Source: an uncultured Latescibacterota bacterium
Lineage (GTDB): Bacteria; Latescibacterota; UBA2968; UBA8231
Assembly (NCBI GenBank): GCA_951813615.1
Contig: OX638377.1
Span: 1,612,001 to 1,676,000 of the forward strand
Direction: 5' to 3'
Length of the DNA stretch: 64,000 bases
Position 1 is the stretch's first letter. Each line of letters begins with the position of its first letter. This document shows, piece by piece, positions 8,639 to 16,322 of the stretch. The notes beneath the pieces are model-generated. The model was not told where the DNA came from and made no database searches. It was given only the letters and a program-made list of their open reading frames with translations. Both the position numbers and the translations under genes were made by a program.

Positions 8639-8880
8639 ACTTGCTCCATTTCATAGTGCTACAGACTGTGAAAAGACTATTTTATGGGATCGGGTGCTAG
8701 AATTACTTGTCGCCGCAACTCTATAATAAGGCCCCGTTATTGATACTCTGTCAATCTACTCCGAGCAGCTAGCGACGGATCGATGGCTCAGTCTGGACTG
8801 CGATAATCCTCATGCAGCGCGCATTCATTAGCGACCAATGCGGTGCGCTCGCGGGGGGGCTCGGGCTGGATGCGGGGTGC
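7061..8880 (-). mobile_element. Inserted AT-rich segment carrying the SIR2 gene, bounded by direct repeats
   Basis: A segment of about 1.8 kb lies exactly between the two 125-bp copies of the neighbouring gene's 3' end. It carries only the SIR2 gene and about 240 bases of upstream DNA. The last ~120 bases (8760-8880) are GC-rich and hold nothing recognisable. There is no transposase, integrase or terminal inverted repeat that I can see. It interrupts an ancestral two-gene operon while leaving the upstream gene intact. Confidence 0.7.
8723..8754 (-). promoter_or_regulatory. Candidate promoter of the SIR2 gene
   Basis: On the minus strand a perfect -35 (TTGACA, 8754-8749) is followed by TATTAT (8728-8723). 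The 20-base spacer is longer than ideal. It lies about 85 bases upstream of the SIR2 start. Confidence 0.4.
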
Positions 8881-9005
8881 TTAAAACGTCCCAGGTTTGG
8901 GCGTTGCCGGAGGCCAGTAGCCGTCCGGATCTTCGTCCCACGCCGTGCCGCACATCCGCGAGATAACTGCCCATTCGGCCGCGGTCAGGTGGGCGTGATT
9001 GTGGA
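8881..9005 (-). repeat. Right copy of the 125-bp direct repeat (3' end of the intact gene)
   Basis: It matches 6936-7060 in the same orientation with 5 mismatches and no gaps (constant offset 1945). This copy is part of the intact gene 8881-10224 and supplies its C-terminus. Confidence 0.92.
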
Positions 9006-10224
9006 AGAGGAAGCGCTGTAGCCCGGCCGCTTCTGAAGCTTGGAGGATGCGGTAGAGATCGCCGGCGGTCATGGGGTCGCCGCCGTGGGGCATGCGCCCG
9101 GTATCGACCCAGGGCAGAATCTTTTGCGGGTCGCCGACTGCGGCGATGGCGCGGCGCGTCTCTTCTTGCACCACCTCGTCGAAAAACGCCTGCGGAAATC
9201 CCAACTCCATATCGGCTAGGCACTCCACCTCGGGCAGGCGGATGCCGAGCCAAGCGCGGAGCACCGTCCAGCATTGCGCCTCGCTTAACACCGGATTCCA
9301 CTCCTGAATCTGCTGCACCCAGCGGGCAACTGTGCCGTACATCCCGTCAAAGCCGCGATGCCAGAAGTAGTGCTTGACTAGGAGCAAATCCACGATCTGG
9401 CCCCAAGCGTGGAAGTCGAGCGCGGTCATGCCGGAAAACACAGCCGAGCGCGGGCCGTTGCCCAAGAGCAGTTGGCGCGGCAACTCGTCGATGGCTTGGC
9501 GGAAGTCGCGGCCTTGGCGGATGCCGTCTTCGCGTCGCCAGCGCAGCCAGTAGAGCGCGTCTTCGTTGATGTCGAAGAGGTTCATCTCCGCGAGCACGCC
9601 GTGGTCACCATAGTAGTCCACTTCGGCGGGCGTGAAGCTCTGGAAGCGCTGGTGCAAATGCTGGCGGCCCCGATCCAAGCGTTCAGCGTCGTAGCCTCTA
9701 GCCGTTGCTTCTCGGCGCTGGCCGTCGTTGAGCGGGCGGAAGACCGCGTTGCCGTGGTGATACGTCAGCTCGTAGGGCGACTCGGTCCAGCCATCGACAA
9801 TGCCTCCGTCGGCTTCTGGGAAAGCCGCGAAGATGTCCTCCCAAGATGCAGCGTGTAGCTGGGTGCCGTAGGGGTCTTCTTCCAGCGGTAGGCCCTCGGC
9901 GGCAATGGTGCCGGAGGCGGGCGCGAAGATCATTACGGTCCAGTCGCGTTTTTTGGCGTCGGCGAGCATGGCGTGTAGGAGCTTTTCTTTGTCGGGTTGC
10001 AGGGGCACGTCGCGCAGTTGAGCGTTGAGGCCGCGCTTTTGGTAGGGCGCGGGGTCGCCCTTGAACGCGGGGATGGTACTCTGGCCCTGCTCGTCGGCAA
10101 AGACCAGGCGGCCAAAGACAAGGCCGCGGATGCCGCCTTGTTCCCAGGCGTCGAAGATGCGTTCGTAGTTGGACATGACCGCCTCTAAGGGCTGGCCGAT
10201 GCGGATCCAAGGGGTTAGAGCCAT
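8881..10224 (-). CDS. Uncharacterised protein, possibly TIM-barrel/glycosidase-like
   Basis: A 447-residue soluble protein I cannot assign to a named family. I start it at the ATG at 10224 because AGGAGA lies 6 bases upstream; an earlier in-frame start at 10257 has no such site. Visible features are an N-terminal segment on an activity called out by GLVFGRLVFADEQGQ, a charged middle rich in tryptophan and aspartate (YWLRWRREDGIRQGRDFRQAIDELP), and a conserved-looking C-terminus with FLFHNHAHLTAAEWAVISRM. A TIM-barrel-like carbohydrate enzyme is a guess from the alternating hydrophobic/acidic pattern. It was originally followed at once by the dehydrogenase at 5663-6922, which suggests a shared sugar-related task. 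Confidence 0.6.
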   Translation of the reverse strand: MALTPWIRIGQPLEAVMSNYERIFDAWEQGGIRGLVFGRLVFADEQGQSTIPAFKGDPAPYQKRGLNAQLRDVPLQPDKEKLLHAMLADAKKRDWTVMIFAPASGTIAAEGLPLEEDPYGTQLHAASWEDIFAAFPEADGGIVDGWTESPYELTYHHGNAVFRPLNDGQRREATARGYDAERLDRGRQHLHQRFQSFTPAEVDYYGDHGVLAEMNLFDINEDALYWLRWRREDGIRQGRDFRQAIDELPRQLLLGNGPRSAVFSGMTALDFHAWGQIVDLLLVKHYFWHRGFDGMYGTVARWVQQIQEWNPVLSEAQCWTVLRAWLGIRLPEVECLADMELGFPQAFFDEVVQEETRRAIAAVGDPQKILPWVDTGRMPHGGDPMTAGDLYRILQASEAAGLQRFLFHNHAHLTAAEWAVISRMCGTAWDEDPDGYWPPATPKPGTF

Positions 10225-10305
10225 AGCGTGTTCTCCTGTTGTGATTGGTAGGCGCAATATATCGCGTCGGTGGGGCGGCGTCCATTCATCTGTCTATACG
10301 AATTC

Positions 10306-10337
10306 TTGCGATATGGTAACAACAGCGTTACTATATC
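10306..10337 (+). promoter_or_regulatory. Promoter with palindromic operator upstream of the first antitoxin
   Basis: TTGCGA (10306-10311), a 17-base spacer and TACTAT (10329-10334) make a good sigma70 promoter. An 11-bp inverted repeat, gatatggtaac (10310-10320) and gttactatatc (10327-10337), one mismatch, 6-base spacer, overlaps both elements. That is the usual layout for autorepression by an HTH antitoxin. AGGAGG at 10348-10353 is the ribosome site. Confidence 0.65.
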
Positions 10338-10361
10338 TACATGCAACAGGAGGTATGAAAC

Positions 10362-10679
10362 ATGCCGCTCACCCGTGACTTCAAGGAGACTGTGCTGGCC
10401 CGCGCTACGCGCGACCCGGCATTTCGAGAGGGGTTGCTGAAGGAAGGCGTCGAGTGCCTGCTTGCCGGGGACGTCGATGCTGGCAAGATCGTACTGCGTG
10501 ACTACATCAACGCCACCATCGGGTTCGAGGAGCTTGGCTCCCTCACAAACAAGCCGCCCAAGAGTCTGATGCGCATGTTCGGACCGTCCGGCAATCCCCA
10601 CGCCCGCAACCTATTCGAGGTCATCAGCCGCATTCAGCAGCACGAGGGCGTCCAGCTCGAGGTGAACGCCGTTCGATAA
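10362..10679 (+). CDS. HTH antitoxin of an addiction module (HigA-like)
   Basis: A 105-residue DNA-binding protein. MPLTRDFKETVLARATRDPAF, RDYINATIGFEEL and PPKSLMRMFGPSGNPHARNLFEVI match helix-turn-helix addiction-module antidotes that neutralise a RelE/HigB-fold toxin and repress their own operon. The HTH is at about residues 52-85. It has a strong ribosome site and a promoter with a palindromic operator immediately upstream. No intact toxin gene follows; only a toxin relic at 10715-10780 remains, so this is an orphan antitoxin. Confidence 0.82.
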   Translation: MPLTRDFKETVLARATRDPAFREGLLKEGVECLLAGDVDAGKIVLRDYINATIGFEELGSLTNKPPKSLMRMFGPSGNPHARNLFEVISRIQQHEGVQLEVNAVR

Positions 10680-10714
10680 TAGGTAGGTCTCCGACTGAAC
10701 TGCTGGGGCCGGTA

Positions 10715-10780
10715 GGACGAGGCGTCATCGAGCTCCAGTTGGACTTTGGCCCGGGATACCGGGTGTATTTTGCGGAGTAG
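10715..10780 (+). pseudogene. Relic of a HigB/RelE-type toxin gene (C-terminal fragment)
   Basis: Reading in frame to the TAG at 10778-10780 gives 21 residues containing GVIELQLDFGPGYRVYFAE. This matches the core strand region of addiction-module killer proteins (family pattern G-V-x-E-L-R-x-x-x-G-P-G-Y-R-V-Y-F). The N-terminal two thirds and the end of the toxin are missing. The remaining ~125 bases to the next gene hold only a 7-bp hairpin (10798-10804 with 10816-10822) and a weak promoter (TTGAGC at 10852-10857). Confidence 0.7.
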
Positions 10781-10905
10781 CTTGGCCTAGGCATATCGCT
10801 TGGGCCTAGGCTTTACCCAAGCAGGGCCGCGACCCGGAATGGCCCGATTTTTTGAGCTGGCCGTATGATACAGATTTTATGGCGCGACTATAGAAGAAGG
10901 TCATT

Positions 10906-11211
10906 ATGAGCAAAGCATCTCGCCCGTACAAGGAAGGGTTACTTGAGGATCTCAGAGATCCCAGCGAAGCGGCTGCGTATCTGACTGCTGCTCTTGAGGA
11001 TGGCTCCCCTGATGTGTTCCTCCTTGCGCTGCGCGATGTAGCCGAAGCCCACGGCATGAAGCGGCTTGCAGAGGGCGCTCAGCTCAATCGCGAGTCGATG
11101 TATCGAATGCTGTCCGACCAAGGTAATCCCCAATTTTTAAGTTTGACCGCAGTTCTGCGCGAGTTGGGGTTACGCCTTGCAGTTGAGGTCAGCGATTCCG
11201 TGGCCGCCTAA
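10906..11211 (+). CDS. Addiction-module antidote protein (HigA family)
   Basis: A 101-residue protein matching the probable addiction-module antidote family along its whole length: RPYKEGLLEDLRDPSEAAAYL at the start, then ALEDGSPDVFLLALRDVAEAHG, and the HTH segment LNRESMYRMLSDQGNPQFLSL. It should bind operator DNA and a HigB-type toxin. In this family the toxin gene normally precedes the antidote, and the toxin relic at 10715-10780 sits in that position. The toxin has therefore decayed while the antidote stayed intact. AGAAGG gives a ribosome site. The next gene starts 29 bases downstream. Confidence 0.85.
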   Translation: MSKASRPYKEGLLEDLRDPSEAAAYLTAALEDGSPDVFLLALRDVAEAHGMKRLAEGAQLNRESMYRMLSDQGNPQFLSLTAVLRELGLRLAVEVSDSVAA

Positions 11212-11240
11212 ACACCACACCGGACAAAGGAGGTGTCCAA

Positions 11241-12989
11241 ATGGACCGCGATGTGATGACCAACGAAGAGAATTACTGTTTCGACGTGGCTGGGTATTTG
11301 CATGTGCCGGGGACGTTGACTCGGCCGGAGGTCGAGCGGCTCAATAGGGAGATCGACACCATGGGGGCGACGGAGGGGATGCTGGGTTGGCCGGGGCAGG
11401 CGCGGGAGCCATTCCGCGACTTGCTGGTGCATCCGGCGTTGGTGTGGTATCTCAACCAGCTCGTCGGCGAAGGGTTTATCCTCGACCGCGCACCGGAAGT
11501 CTGGTGTGAGGAGGCCTGTGATACGAGTGCGCCGCTGGTGGGTGGCAATGAGCCTCGGGATCCCGCCATTGCGTACTACTTCCAGAACGGGCGGCGCTTC
11601 AGCGAGGGGGTGCGGGTGTTGTGGGCGCTGGAGGATGTCGAAGAAGGGGATGGCGGCTTTGTGCTGGTGCCGTGCAGCCACAAGGGCAATGTGGCGACGC
11701 CAGAGGAGGTGGCGACAGGGGCCGACGATATGGGGCTTACCTTGCAGCCGGAGCTCAAGGCAGGAGATTTGCTGATCGTGGCACTGGCGACGGCGCAGGG
11801 GATGCGGCAGTGGAAGGGGAAAGGACGGCAGCGGCTGTTGAGTTACGAATTCGTGGGACGCGGCGCGATCCGCAGCGCGGGGACGGGGTCGAAGACTGAA
11901 GCGGAGCCGCGCCCGGAGTGGCACGCCGAATTGAATGAGGTGCAGCGGGCCTCGCTCTACAAGCCGGGCTACCAAACTACGACTCCGCCGCCGACGATTG
12001 TGACCGATGGCAAGAAGACGCGGATGGAATCCGGGGTTTTTCATCCGTCGCTTTTGCAGGTAGATCCCGACAGCGGCATCGACTACCGGGAATTTTACTT
12101 TTGGGATCTTAACGGCTATCTGGTTTTGCGCGGGGTGATGGACGAGGAGTGGTTGGACGCAGCCAACGAGGCGGTGGACCGCTTTGAGGACCGGGTCCAA
12201 GTCGGCGAAGAACTGGCGCGGGGGTCCAAAAGTCTGGCGGGAACTGGGCGGCCCTTGTTGAATGGACTGCTGGACTTGCCCCAGCCGTATTGCGAACCGT
12301 TCCGGCGGATGGTTGCGCATCCGGCGGTTGAGCACCGGCTGAATTGGATGGGCGGCAGCGGTGGGCGGATGGGTGGAGCGACGGGTTTTGTCTCGGTCAA
12401 GGGGACCAGCGGCCACTCGCTGCACGACGCCAACGAGCCACTCAACCCCGGCCGCGGCTATGTGTACCACAATGGGCGCAGCTATTGCGAGGCGGTCACT
12501 GTGGCTTGGCAGCTCAGGGACGTGCGGGCGGGCGACGGGGGTTTTGCCTGCGTGCCGGGTAGCCACAAGGCATACTACAAATTGCCTCCCGGCGTGCGGA
12601 CTTGCGATCGCGATATGGGGCTGGTCAAACACGTCGAGATGCAGGCCGGCGATGTGCTGTTCTTCGGCGACGGCGGCACGACGCACGGGGCGTTGGCTTG
12701 GAAGAGCGAGATTGCGCGGCGGGGCATCCTGATCAAGTATTCGTCGCGCAACTTCAACCGCAGCGGCGGCGAGATGGTGCATCCGGAAAACCGCTGGGGA
12801 GAACTGGTCGAGGGGATGAGCGATGCCCAGTTGGCGGTGATGCGCGGCCCGGACCGCGATGTGTTCAACAACAACGTGCCGCGACTGGACGTGGACAATG
12901 GCGAGGTGTTCGTGTCGTACGAGCGCGGGTCGTCGCTCTACAGCAAGGAAGCACCGACTGAGCCGTTGGCAAAGGACGAGAAAAGTTAA
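11241..12989 (+). CDS. Tandem phytanoyl-CoA dioxygenase-family protein with a degenerate first domain
   Basis: A 582-residue protein with two PhyH-like double-stranded beta-helix domains (about 10-270 and 285-560). The repeats are clear: YYFQNGRRFSEGVRVLWAL and DGGFVLVPCSHKGN in the first, YVYHNGRSYCEAVTVAWQL and DGGFACVPGSHKAY in the second. The second domain has SLHDANEP and TTHGALAW, supplying two histidines. The first has PLVGGNEP and ATAQGMRQW at the same places and so lacks both iron ligands. It is probably a non-catalytic partner domain. The second domain also lacks an acid two residues after the first His (H-D-A), recalling iron/2-oxoglutarate enzymes without the carboxylate ligand. 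AAAGGAGGT gives a strong ribosome site. Confidence 0.85.
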   Translation: MDRDVMTNEENYCFDVAGYLHVPGTLTRPEVERLNREIDTMGATEGMLGWPGQAREPFRDLLVHPALVWYLNQLVGEGFILDRAPEVWCEEACDTSAPLVGGNEPRDPAIAYYFQNGRRFSEGVRVLWALEDVEEGDGGFVLVPCSHKGNVATPEEVATGADDMGLTLQPELKAGDLLIVALATAQGMRQWKGKGRQRLLSYEFVGRGAIRSAGTGSKTEAEPRPEWHAELNEVQRASLYKPGYQTTTPPPTIVTDGKKTRMESGVFHPSLLQVDPDSGIDYREFYFWDLNGYLVLRGVMDEEWLDAANEAVDRFEDRVQVGEELARGSKSLAGTGRPLLNGLLDLPQPYCEPFRRMVAHPAVEHRLNWMGGSGGRMGGATGFVSVKGTSGHSLHDANEPLNPGRGYVYHNGRSYCEAVTVAWQLRDVRAGDGGFACVPGSHKAYYKLPPGVRTCDRDMGLVKHVEMQAGDVLFFGDGGTTHGALAWKSEIARRGILIKYSSRNFNRSGGEMVHPENRWGELVEGMSDAQLAVMRGPDRDVFNNNVPRLDVDNGEVFVSYERGSSLYSKEAPTEPLAKDEKS

Positions 12990-13017
12990 TCCCATCCATC
13001 GACACTTGGGAGGAATC

Positions 13018-14010
13018 ATGCGCCTACTCATCCTAATTCTCGCCACGGCCCAGCTAGTCGCGGCCGATGCACCCGACTGGCGGCGACCTGTGGCTACTTA
13101 TTCCATCGTCGCCCGCGATTCCCTTACCGGCCAGCTCGGTGTCGCCGTTCAGTCCCACTGGTTTTCCGTGGGGCCTATCGTTCCGTGGGCCCGTCCTGGC
13201 GTCGGCGCGGTGGCTACTCAATCCCTTGTTGACCCGGCCTACGGTCCGCTCGGCCTTGAGCTGATGGCCATGGGCAAGACGGCTCAGGCGTCGCTCACCG
13301 CTCTGCTTGCGGGAGATGCTGACGCTGCGGTGCGGCAAGTGGCTATGGTCGATGCCGCTGGGAATGTGGCCGTCCACACGGGCGAGCGGGCCATTGCCGC
13401 TACTGGCCATCAGACCGGTGCCCAGTACAGCGTTCAGGCGAATCTGATGGACCGAGACAGCGTGTGGCCGGCTATGGCGCACGCCTATGAAAATGCCGAA
13501 GGCGATTTGGCCGAGCGGCTGCTTGTAGCCTTGGAGGTCGCCGAGGCCGAGGGGGGCGATCTGCGCGGCCGGCAGTCCGCGGCCATCCTCGTGGTCTCTG
13601 CCGAGGATACGGGTAGGCCGTGGGTCGATCGAGTGTTCGACCTGCGCGTGGAAGACCATCCCGAACCGGTGGCGGAACTGCGCCGTTTGGTGCGTCTGGC
13701 GCGGGCCTATCACAAGCTCAACGAGGGCGACGAATGGGTGACTGCGGGGGACATGGCGGCAGCTATGGATGCCTACCGCGAAGCGACAGAACTGGTGCCC
13801 GATGCGGCGACGGGTGGCGAGGCTCCCTTCTGGGTGGGGGTGACTTTGGCCTCCGAGGGCCGCGAGGAAGAGGCCATGCCCTACCTGCAACGAGCGCAGG
13901 CACAGCACGACCGCTGGGCCGACTTATTGCGGCGTTTGCCGGCCTCTGGTCTGCTGCCAGCCGACGATGCGCTCATAGATCGTCTTACTGCTGCTATGAT
14001 CGGCGAGTGA
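13018..14010 (+). CDS. DUF1028-family secreted protein
   Basis: A 330-residue protein starting at the ATG after GGGAGGAATC. It has a short signal peptide (MRLLILILATAQLVAA) and then TYSIVARDSLTGQLGVAVQSHWFSVG, the hallmark start of DUF1028 proteins, which resemble Ntn hydrolases. SLVDPAYGPLGLELM and YSVQANLM are further family segments. The last ~90 residues form TPR-like helices (MDAYREATELVPDA, AMPYLQRAQAQHD). The enzymatic activity of the family is not established to my knowledge. It is co-directional with the double PhyH gene 28 bases upstream and with a propeller gene 16 bases downstream. Confidence 0.85.
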   Translation: MRLLILILATAQLVAADAPDWRRPVATYSIVARDSLTGQLGVAVQSHWFSVGPIVPWARPGVGAVATQSLVDPAYGPLGLELMAMGKTAQASLTALLAGDADAAVRQVAMVDAAGNVAVHTGERAIAATGHQTGAQYSVQANLMDRDSVWPAMAHAYENAEGDLAERLLVALEVAEAEGGDLRGRQSAAILVVSAEDTGRPWVDRVFDLRVEDHPEPVAELRRLVRLARAYHKLNEGDEWVTAGDMAAAMDAYREATELVPDAATGGEAPFWVGVTLASEGREEEAMPYLQRAQAQHDRWADLLRRLPASGLLPADDALIDRLTAAMIGE

Positions 14011-14026
14011 CATTTTGGATAGTAAA

Positions 14027-15007
14027 ATGGCAGATACATTTCTCAACGAATTGGCTTGGCAGCGGTCGTCTCAGCCCGTGCTTTCGACCATGACCACAGA
14101 GCAGACTTGGTGCCGGGTGACGCTCTACAATCCCACGGTGATCAAGGTCGATGGCCGGTACGAGATGTGGTATCTAGGCAACAGCAGTGCCACGCGCAAC
14201 GGCGACATGAATCTGGGCTATGCCGAATCGGAGGGCGGCCTGCACTGGACGGCCTTTCCTGGCAACCCCATTCTGCGCACGGGCGAGACCCCTGTGGGCC
14301 AAGCATGGCAGACACCGCACGTCCTCTTCGATGCCGATGAAGGTCTGTACAAAATGTGGTTCGTGATGAGCCAGCGCCTCGGCACCACCAGCAAAGGTCC
14401 TCTTATGCGGCAGATGCTTGGTTATGCTACTAGCCCAGATGGCCGCCAGTGGGAAGTCCACCCCGAGCCGCTCTACCCGAGCGGTCGCCGCCCCTGTGTA
14501 CTCAAGGATGGCCCGGGCCGCTATCGCATGTGGATGAATTCTGCACCAGCGGCAGACGACGATTTCCGCGCCATGGCCCGCCACATCTACCGCTTCACCT
14601 CGGCCGACGGTCTGCACTGGAGCCGCGATGCCGAACCAGCGGTCGTAGCCAATGAGACCCACAGGAGCATCGTCTATCCCTATGTCCTAGAAAACAACGG
14701 CACCTATACCATGTGGTACGGCTGCCACGTGGCGGACGGCATTTTCGAAATCTATGCCTCGACCTCGGCCGATGGAGTGCACTGGACGCACCACTTTGAG
14801 CGCTCGGCCTTCCCGGCTACGCGCCATCCCGACCACTTTGACGGCCGCTACACCTCAACGCCGTGCGTCCTCGCAGACGGCGACCGCTATCTGCTCTATT
14901 ACTCGGCCCGCGACCAAGGCAATATCTACGGCGCGGGCGACGGCACAATACAGGTTGATCAAGACGGTATTTACCGTCACATCGGAGTCGCCGTCTGCGA
15001 AAAATAG
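14027..15007 (+). CDS. Five-bladed beta-propeller glycosidase-like protein (GH32/43/130-type fold)
   Basis: A 326-residue protein without a signal peptide. It shows repeated blades with the signature K-x-W/G-x-Y-x-M-W-Y: VDGRYEMWYLG, DEGLYKMWFVM, GPGRYRMWMN, NNGTYTMWYGC and DGDRYLLYYSA. Each is preceded by Y-A-x-S-x-D-G-x-x-W (for example TSADGVHWTHHF). This is the pattern of five-bladed glycosyl hydrolases and phosphorylases. I cannot point to the catalytic acids, so an enzyme acting on a small glycoside is only likely. I prefer the ATG at 14027 (MADTFLNE) over an in-frame TTG at 14015. It closes an apparent operon with the PhyH and DUF1028 genes. Confidence 0.75.
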   Translation: MADTFLNELAWQRSSQPVLSTMTTEQTWCRVTLYNPTVIKVDGRYEMWYLGNSSATRNGDMNLGYAESEGGLHWTAFPGNPILRTGETPVGQAWQTPHVLFDADEGLYKMWFVMSQRLGTTSKGPLMRQMLGYATSPDGRQWEVHPEPLYPSGRRPCVLKDGPGRYRMWMNSAPAADDDFRAMARHIYRFTSADGLHWSRDAEPAVVANETHRSIVYPYVLENNGTYTMWYGCHVADGIFEIYASTSADGVHWTHHFERSAFPATRHPDHFDGRYTSTPCVLADGDRYLLYYSARDQGNIYGAGDGTIQVDQDGIYRHIGVAVCEK

Positions 15008-15022
15008 ATGGTTGAGGATGTC

Positions 15023-16135
15023 CTACTCGACGACAATCGAATGGATCGTGGCCGCCTCCATGGCTTCCCAGTCCACGGCGAGGCCGAGACCCGGCCCGGC
15101 GGGCGCATAAGCATAGCCGTCGGGTTGAGCGCGGATGACATCTTGCATTCCGTATTCGTAGGGTTCGCAGGGAACCGACTGCTCGAAATAGGAGCAGTTG
15201 TCGTGAGCCAGCATCAGATGCAGGTTGGCTGCTGACACTAGGCTGTATCCCCACGACATGATCTCGCATTTTATGCCAGCCGCTTCGGTGAGGGCGATTG
15301 CTTTGTTGGTCTGCGTTATCCCGCCCATCATGGCCGCGTCGGTGCGAGCGCGGCCCCACGCCTTTGAATGAAGGGCTTCGGCAAAGGTGTGGAGGTCTTG
15401 GAACCAGTTGCCGGACGGCAGGATGGGAATGGTTACTCGGCTCGTCAGCTCCCGGTAGCCGTCGAGATCCGAGTCGTGCAATGGAGCCTCAAACCACGTA
15501 AAGCCCATTGCTTCGAGCTCTTGGGCGACGCGCAGGGCGCCGTCGCGGTCGTAGTTGTTCTCGGCGTCGAGCATGAAGGCGATGTCGTTGCCGGGGTACT
15601 GCTTTCTGACGGCGCGGGCGAGTTCGAGGTCTAGCTCGGGTATGCACCAAGTGTGGAACTTGATGGCCTTGAAGCCTTGGGCGATGAACTCCTCGGCGTT
15701 CTTCAGATAGGATTCGACATCTTCAAAGAGCGGGGTGCTGGCGTAGGCGGGGATTTTGTCGCGCGCTCCGCCCAACAGCCGGTAGAGCGGCAGCCCCGCT
15801 ACCTTGCCGGCCAAGTCCCACAAGGCAATGTCGATGGCGGCCAATGACTGGGGCGGCAGCGGAAAGACGCGCGGCCTGATCTCGTGCCATATGTGCTCCC
15901 GCAAGAGCGGGTCTTTGCCCAGCAGGATGGGGGCTAGGTGGCGTATGGATTCGGCGGTATAGCGCTCGAAGTCAAAGGAGGTCGCGTTCCAGACGCCGGC
16001 TACGCCCTCGATGCCCTCGTCTGTATAGATGCGGACGACCGTGTTGGTTGAATACTGATCGGGCAGATCGTCCGACCAAGTGAAGCGGTCAACCGGCGGG
16101 GCTACGGTGCGTATTTCGACTTTGGTGATTTGCAT
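15023..16135 (-). CDS. Mandelate racemase/muconate lactonizing enzyme family (enolase superfamily) dehydratase
   Basis: A 370-residue cytoplasmic enzyme with the N-terminal capping domain (MQITKVEIRTVAPP) and a (beta/alpha)7-beta barrel. FMLDAENNY and WFEAPLHD give the first two metal-binding acids. AIKFHTW holds the catalytic lysine region, with H instead of the second K of the usual KxK. SGNW occupies the third metal-ligand zone. Such enzymes remove a proton next to a carboxylate, typically dehydrating sugar acids. The exact substrate cannot be told. It converges with the propeller gene at 14027-15007. GAAAGGTACTCC gives a weak ribosome site. Confidence 0.88.
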   Translation of the reverse strand: MQITKVEIRTVAPPVDRFTWSDDLPDQYSTNTVVRIYTDEGIEGVAGVWNATSFDFERYTAESIRHLAPILLGKDPLLREHIWHEIRPRVFPLPPQSLAAIDIALWDLAGKVAGLPLYRLLGGARDKIPAYASTPLFEDVESYLKNAEEFIAQGFKAIKFHTWCIPELDLELARAVRKQYPGNDIAFMLDAENNYDRDGALRVAQELEAMGFTWFEAPLHDSDLDGYRELTSRVTIPILPSGNWFQDLHTFAEALHSKAWGRARTDAAMMGGITQTNKAIALTEAAGIKCEIMSWGYSLVSAANLHLMLAHDNCSYFEQSVPCEPYEYGMQDVIRAQPDGYAYAPAGPGLGLAVDWEAMEAATIHSIVVE

Positions 16136-16322
16136 GGAGTACCTTTCGTGGAATGGTCACTATAACTTCTTCACAACTCAGGAGTGTACGGGTTGAGATG
16201 GATGGCGACCCAGCCAGTGGGTGATACCCGAGGAGACTTCCGTCTGCCAGATGCCTTCGCAGTGGCCTGGGACGACCCACTCGAAAGCCATGGGGGCATG
16301 TAGTGTAATTCGCAAGCCGCCC

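Noticed and set aside
11208..13046. 612-codon minus-strand frame opposite the double PhyH gene
   Set aside because: It is rich in His, Arg and Pro, typical of the antisense of GC-rich genes, and the plus frame has duplicated PhyH motifs.
16178..16291. 37-codon minus-strand open frame between the enolase-superfamily and PcfJ-like genes
   Set aside because: Too short, with no ribosome site and no recognisable similarity.
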